This document shows positions 6,253 through 7,906 of a stretch of 7,906 nt of DNA, one piece after another (position 1 is the first letter of the stretch; every line of letters begins with the position of its first letter). The notes under the pieces were generated by a model. That model saw only the letters and a program-made list of their open reading frames with translations, was not told the DNA's origin and did no database searches. This DNA comes from an uncultured Synergistaceae bacterium (lineage in GTDB: Bacteria; Synergistota; Synergistia; Synergistales; Aminobacteriaceae). The stretch spans positions 1 to 7,906 of the forward strand of contig CALMZW010000270.1 of assembly GCA_937870605.1 (NCBI GenBank). The letters run 5' to 3'. The position numbers were made by a program, and so were the translations under genes.

Positions 6253-7552
6253 CGCTGCCGTTCCCCGATGCGAGAAGGATTTCGACAAGTCGCGCTCCCG
6301 TCGCCACCTCGATGTCGTTCGGGACATTTTGTCCGGTCGTCAGGAACGAAACGGGGCGCTCGAAATCCTCAACAACGTCGAGAAGCGCGCCGTATGTCGA
6401 GGTTTCGTCGATTTTCGTAAACAGAAGATTCGTTATGGGAACAACCCCGATTTTCCGGACCACATCGAGCATGTCGCGATACTTCATATTCGCGGCGATC
6501 AGCAAATGCACCGCATCGGGGCGGAACACCCTGTAGAGAGACGCCAGTTCTTCTATCCGCTTCGTGTCCTTCTGGCTCCGGCCGGCAGTGTCGAGAAGCA
6601 CGAGATCCGCTTCGGGATGTTTCCCGATCGCCTCGGAAACCGTTTCCGGCTCGAAGATGACCTCCATCGGGACGCCGAGAATCTTCGCATACGTCCGAAG
6701 CTGTTCGACGGCCGCTATCCTGTAGGTATCGGCCGTCAGGAGAAGCACCTTTCGCCGTTCCCACAAAGCGCTGATCGCGGCGAGCTTCGCGATGGTCGTC
6801 GTCTTTCCGACGCCCGTCGGTCCCACGAACATGACCATGCGACCGCCGAGCGACTCGGCCGGAGTGCTTCCGGCCGTTTTCACCCGCGTGGCCAGCCATT
6901 CCGGGAACGCACGGCCTTCATTCTCCTGCGTATAGCGCTGAACGAGCGTTTGCGCCCGTTGCCGGCTCACTTCAGCGTTCACGAGCCGGGAAACAAGCGG
7001 AGAATCCTGTACGGGGTCCGCTTGTGCGGACGGTACGACAATCTCTCCTTCGATGCGCTGTATGACCTCGGACAATCGTTTCGAGAGTTCCAGAACATCC
7101 CGTTCGAGCTTCGATCCGGCCTGGTCCTGGGAAGCCGCTTCGTAGGCCTTCCGCGGTGCGGCCGCGCTCGAGAGCGCAAGTCCTTCGCGGGAAATTCGCA
7201 ATGAATCCTCCTGACCGGAAGAATACAGCACCGGAAGCGGCTCGCGCGCCTCCGCGGGCGCAGGAGCGGAAGCAGGGCTCCCGGCGCTTTCGGAAAGGGC
7301 CTTCCGCGCCTCGAGGAGCTTCTGAAAGGCCATCATCCGCTCCCGTTTGGAATCCTCTCCCTCATTGTTCTCTTCCTCAAGGACTCCTGCCGAGACGAGA
7401 AGGACCGTCTTCCGGAAAAAGCCGAGAACGCCCCCCGTCTTGACGGGACGCGTAGAGAGAACGACTGCTTCGCGGCCGAGTCGTTCTCCGGCGATTCGCA
7501 TCGCTTCCGCATCGTCTTTGGCTTCGAAGGTAATCTGCTGGAGAACACGCAT
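6245..7552 (-). CDS. flhF: Flagellar biosynthesis regulator FlhF, SRP-family GTPase
   Basis: This 435-residue protein belongs to the SRP GTPase family (FtsY, Ffh, FlhF) and helps set where flagella are assembled at the membrane. The N-terminal B region (about 1-60) starts MRVLQQITFEA and carries the typical GREAVVLSTRPV segment. A poorly conserved Ala/Pro/Glu-rich stretch (about 60-145) follows, then a helical N domain (about 148-235). The NG GTPase domain contains G1 GPTGVGKTTT (244-253), G2 DTYRIAAVEQL (275-285), G3 DTAGR (321-325), G4 TKIDE (379-383) and G5 TTGQNVP (405-411). All GTP-binding motifs look intact. The start is the ATG at 7550-7552, immediately after the flhA stop, with GGTGGA about 5 nt upstream inside the flhA end. 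The 3' end overlaps flhG by 8 nt. As in the family, it should dimerise on GTP and be stimulated by FlhG. Length is somewhat above that of B. subtilis FlhF, mostly because of the linker. Confidence 0.96.
   Translation of the reverse strand: MRVLQQITFEAKDDAEAMRIAGERLGREAVVLSTRPVKTGGVLGFFRKTVLLVSAGVLEEENNEGEDSKRERMMAFQKLLEARKALSESAGSPASAPAPAEAREPLPVLYSSGQEDSLRISREGLALSSAAAPRKAYEAASQDQAGSKLERDVLELSKRLSEVIQRIEGEIVVPSAQADPVQDSPLVSRLVNAEVSRQRAQTLVQRYTQENEGRAFPEWLATRVKTAGSTPAESLGGRMVMFVGPTGVGKTTTIAKLAAISALWERRKVLLLTADTYRIAAVEQLRTYAKILGVPMEVIFEPETVSEAIGKHPEADLVLLDTAGRSQKDTKRIEELASLYRVFRPDAVHLLIAANMKYRDMLDVVRKIGVVPITNLLFTKIDETSTYGALLDVVEDFERPVSFLTTGQNVPNDIEVATGARLVEILLASGNGSDG
6261..6266 (-). promoter_or_regulatory. 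Ribosome binding site deciding the flhG start
   Basis: The minus strand reads GGGGAA, 8 nt before the ATG at 6250-6252 and inside the 3' end of flhF. It is a moderate rather than perfect Shine-Dalgarno match. Together with the DQAxxLR position it favours this start over the upstream ATG at 6327. Confidence 0.5.
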
Positions 7553-7906
7553 TTATTCCACCATCCCGATGGATTTGACTTGAACGCCCTGTGAAAGCTC
7601 ATTATAAGATACCACAAATATGCTGGGCAACGAGGTTTCGAGTATTCGGCGGACGACCAGCCGCACGTCGGGATGGACGAGAAGAACCGGCGACGCCCCC
7701 GTCACGGCCATTTTTTCGGCCGCTTTCGATACGCTCGCTATGAAACGCTGAACCTCCCTCGGATCCATGGCGAGCTGCCAGCCCTGCATGATGTCCCCCT
7801 GAACGGACTTCTTGACGATATCCTCCCATTTCGGCGAGAGTGTTCCGACGGTGACGACGCCGTTTTCCCCCTGAACCCGCAACGTAATGATTCTCGCAAG
7901 CGATTC
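7553..7906 (-). CDS. flhA: Flagellar biosynthesis protein FlhA, C-terminal 117 residues (5' part outside window)
   Basis: FlhA is an integral membrane component of the flagellar type III export gate. Its cytoplasmic C-terminal domain forms a nonameric ring that docks export chaperones and substrates. Only the last 117 codons are present, entering at the high-coordinate edge and ending in TAA at 7553-7555. The visible part is the end of the cytoplasmic domain. It contains the conserved stretch MDPREVQRFI, then the SPVLLVHPDVR segment, and near the end LPSIFVVSYNE followed by GVQVKSIGMVE, the typical FlhA C-terminus. The membrane half and linker lie outside the window, so nothing can be said about the start. 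The stop codon is directly followed by the flhF ATG (TAAATG), so the two are very probably co-translated. A TTG at 7880-7882 could be read as a start, but upstream in-frame codons continue to the edge, so it is internal. SctV of injectisomes is a paralogue; the flhF neighbour makes FlhA the clear choice. Confidence 0.95.
   Translation of the reverse strand, partial: ESLARIITLRVQGENGVVTVGTLSPKWEDIVKKSVQGDIMQGWQLAMDPREVQRFIASVSKAAEKMAVTGASPVLLVHPDVRLVVRRILETSLPSIFVVSYNELSQGVQVKSIGMVE

Noticed and set aside
6253..6327. Longer FlhG start at the ATG at 6327.
   Set aside because: The extra 25 residues (Arg/Ser-rich) lie inside flhF in another frame, push the DQAxxLR motif away from the N-terminus, and exceed the usual family length.
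5272..6420. A 382-codon open frame on the plus strand antisense to flhG and its neighbours.
   Set aside because: It lies opposite clearly conserved genes. Its product is rich in Arg, His and Asp with no recognisable motif, and it spans several gene boundaries. It is a codon-bias shadow in GC-rich DNA.
7880..7882. TTG as a start for a short protein at the 3' end of flhA.
   Set aside because: The frame stays open to the window edge and the residues continue the FlhA C-terminal domain, so this is an internal Leu codon.
1..7906. Searched by eye for rho-independent terminators, internal promoters, tRNA genes, CRISPR repeats, insertion sequences and foreign base composition.
   Set aside because: Gaps of at most 29 nt leave no room for most of these. 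I saw no hairpin followed by a T run, no spaced direct repeats and no transposase fragments. Composition looks even throughout, judged by eye only.

Overview
The window is a stretch of a bacterial flagellar and chemotaxis (fla/che) operon. Every supported gene lies on the minus strand, so transcription runs from high to low coordinates. In that order the genes are flhA (3' end only), flhF, flhG (ylxH/minD-like), a YcgR-like PilZ gene, cheB, cheA, cheC, cheD, and the start of an unrecognised gene that runs off the low-coordinate edge. Gaps range from 0 to 29 nt and one junction overlaps by 8 nt. No internal promoter or terminator is evident, which is what one expects within a single long polycistronic transcript.

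The order resembles the B. subtilis fla/che operon (flhA-flhF-ylxH-cheB-cheA-cheW-cheC-cheD-sigD). There are three differences. A PilZ gene sits between flhG and cheB, an arrangement that as I recall is also seen in Thermotogae (PilZ after flhG, before cheC/cheD). There is no cheW between cheA and cheC. An unrecognised ORF follows cheD where sigD would be. The DNA is fairly GC-rich. The full CheC/CheD/CheB adaptation set excludes the enteric type of pathway and suggests a Synergistota-, Thermotogota- or Firmicutes-like bacterium. I lean towards Synergistota, but this is inference with modest confidence.

How the genes work together: FlhA is the export-gate core of the flagellar type III secretion apparatus. 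FlhF (an SRP-family GTPase) and FlhG (a MinD-family ATPase that activates FlhF through an N-terminal DQAxxLR motif) set flagellar position and number. The PilZ protein probably links c-di-GMP to motor function. CheA is the receptor-coupled kinase and CheB the receptor methylesterase. CheD is the receptor glutamine deamidase and partner of CheC, and CheC is the CheY-P phosphatase. CheW, CheY, CheR and receptors must be encoded elsewhere.

The window is mostly a conserved core motility locus, and I see no mobile element, CRISPR array, RNA gene or obviously new system. The least explained item is the partial gene at 1-249, whose C-terminal part looks like a UBA-type three-helix fold. No gene-free stretch exceeds 29 bases.
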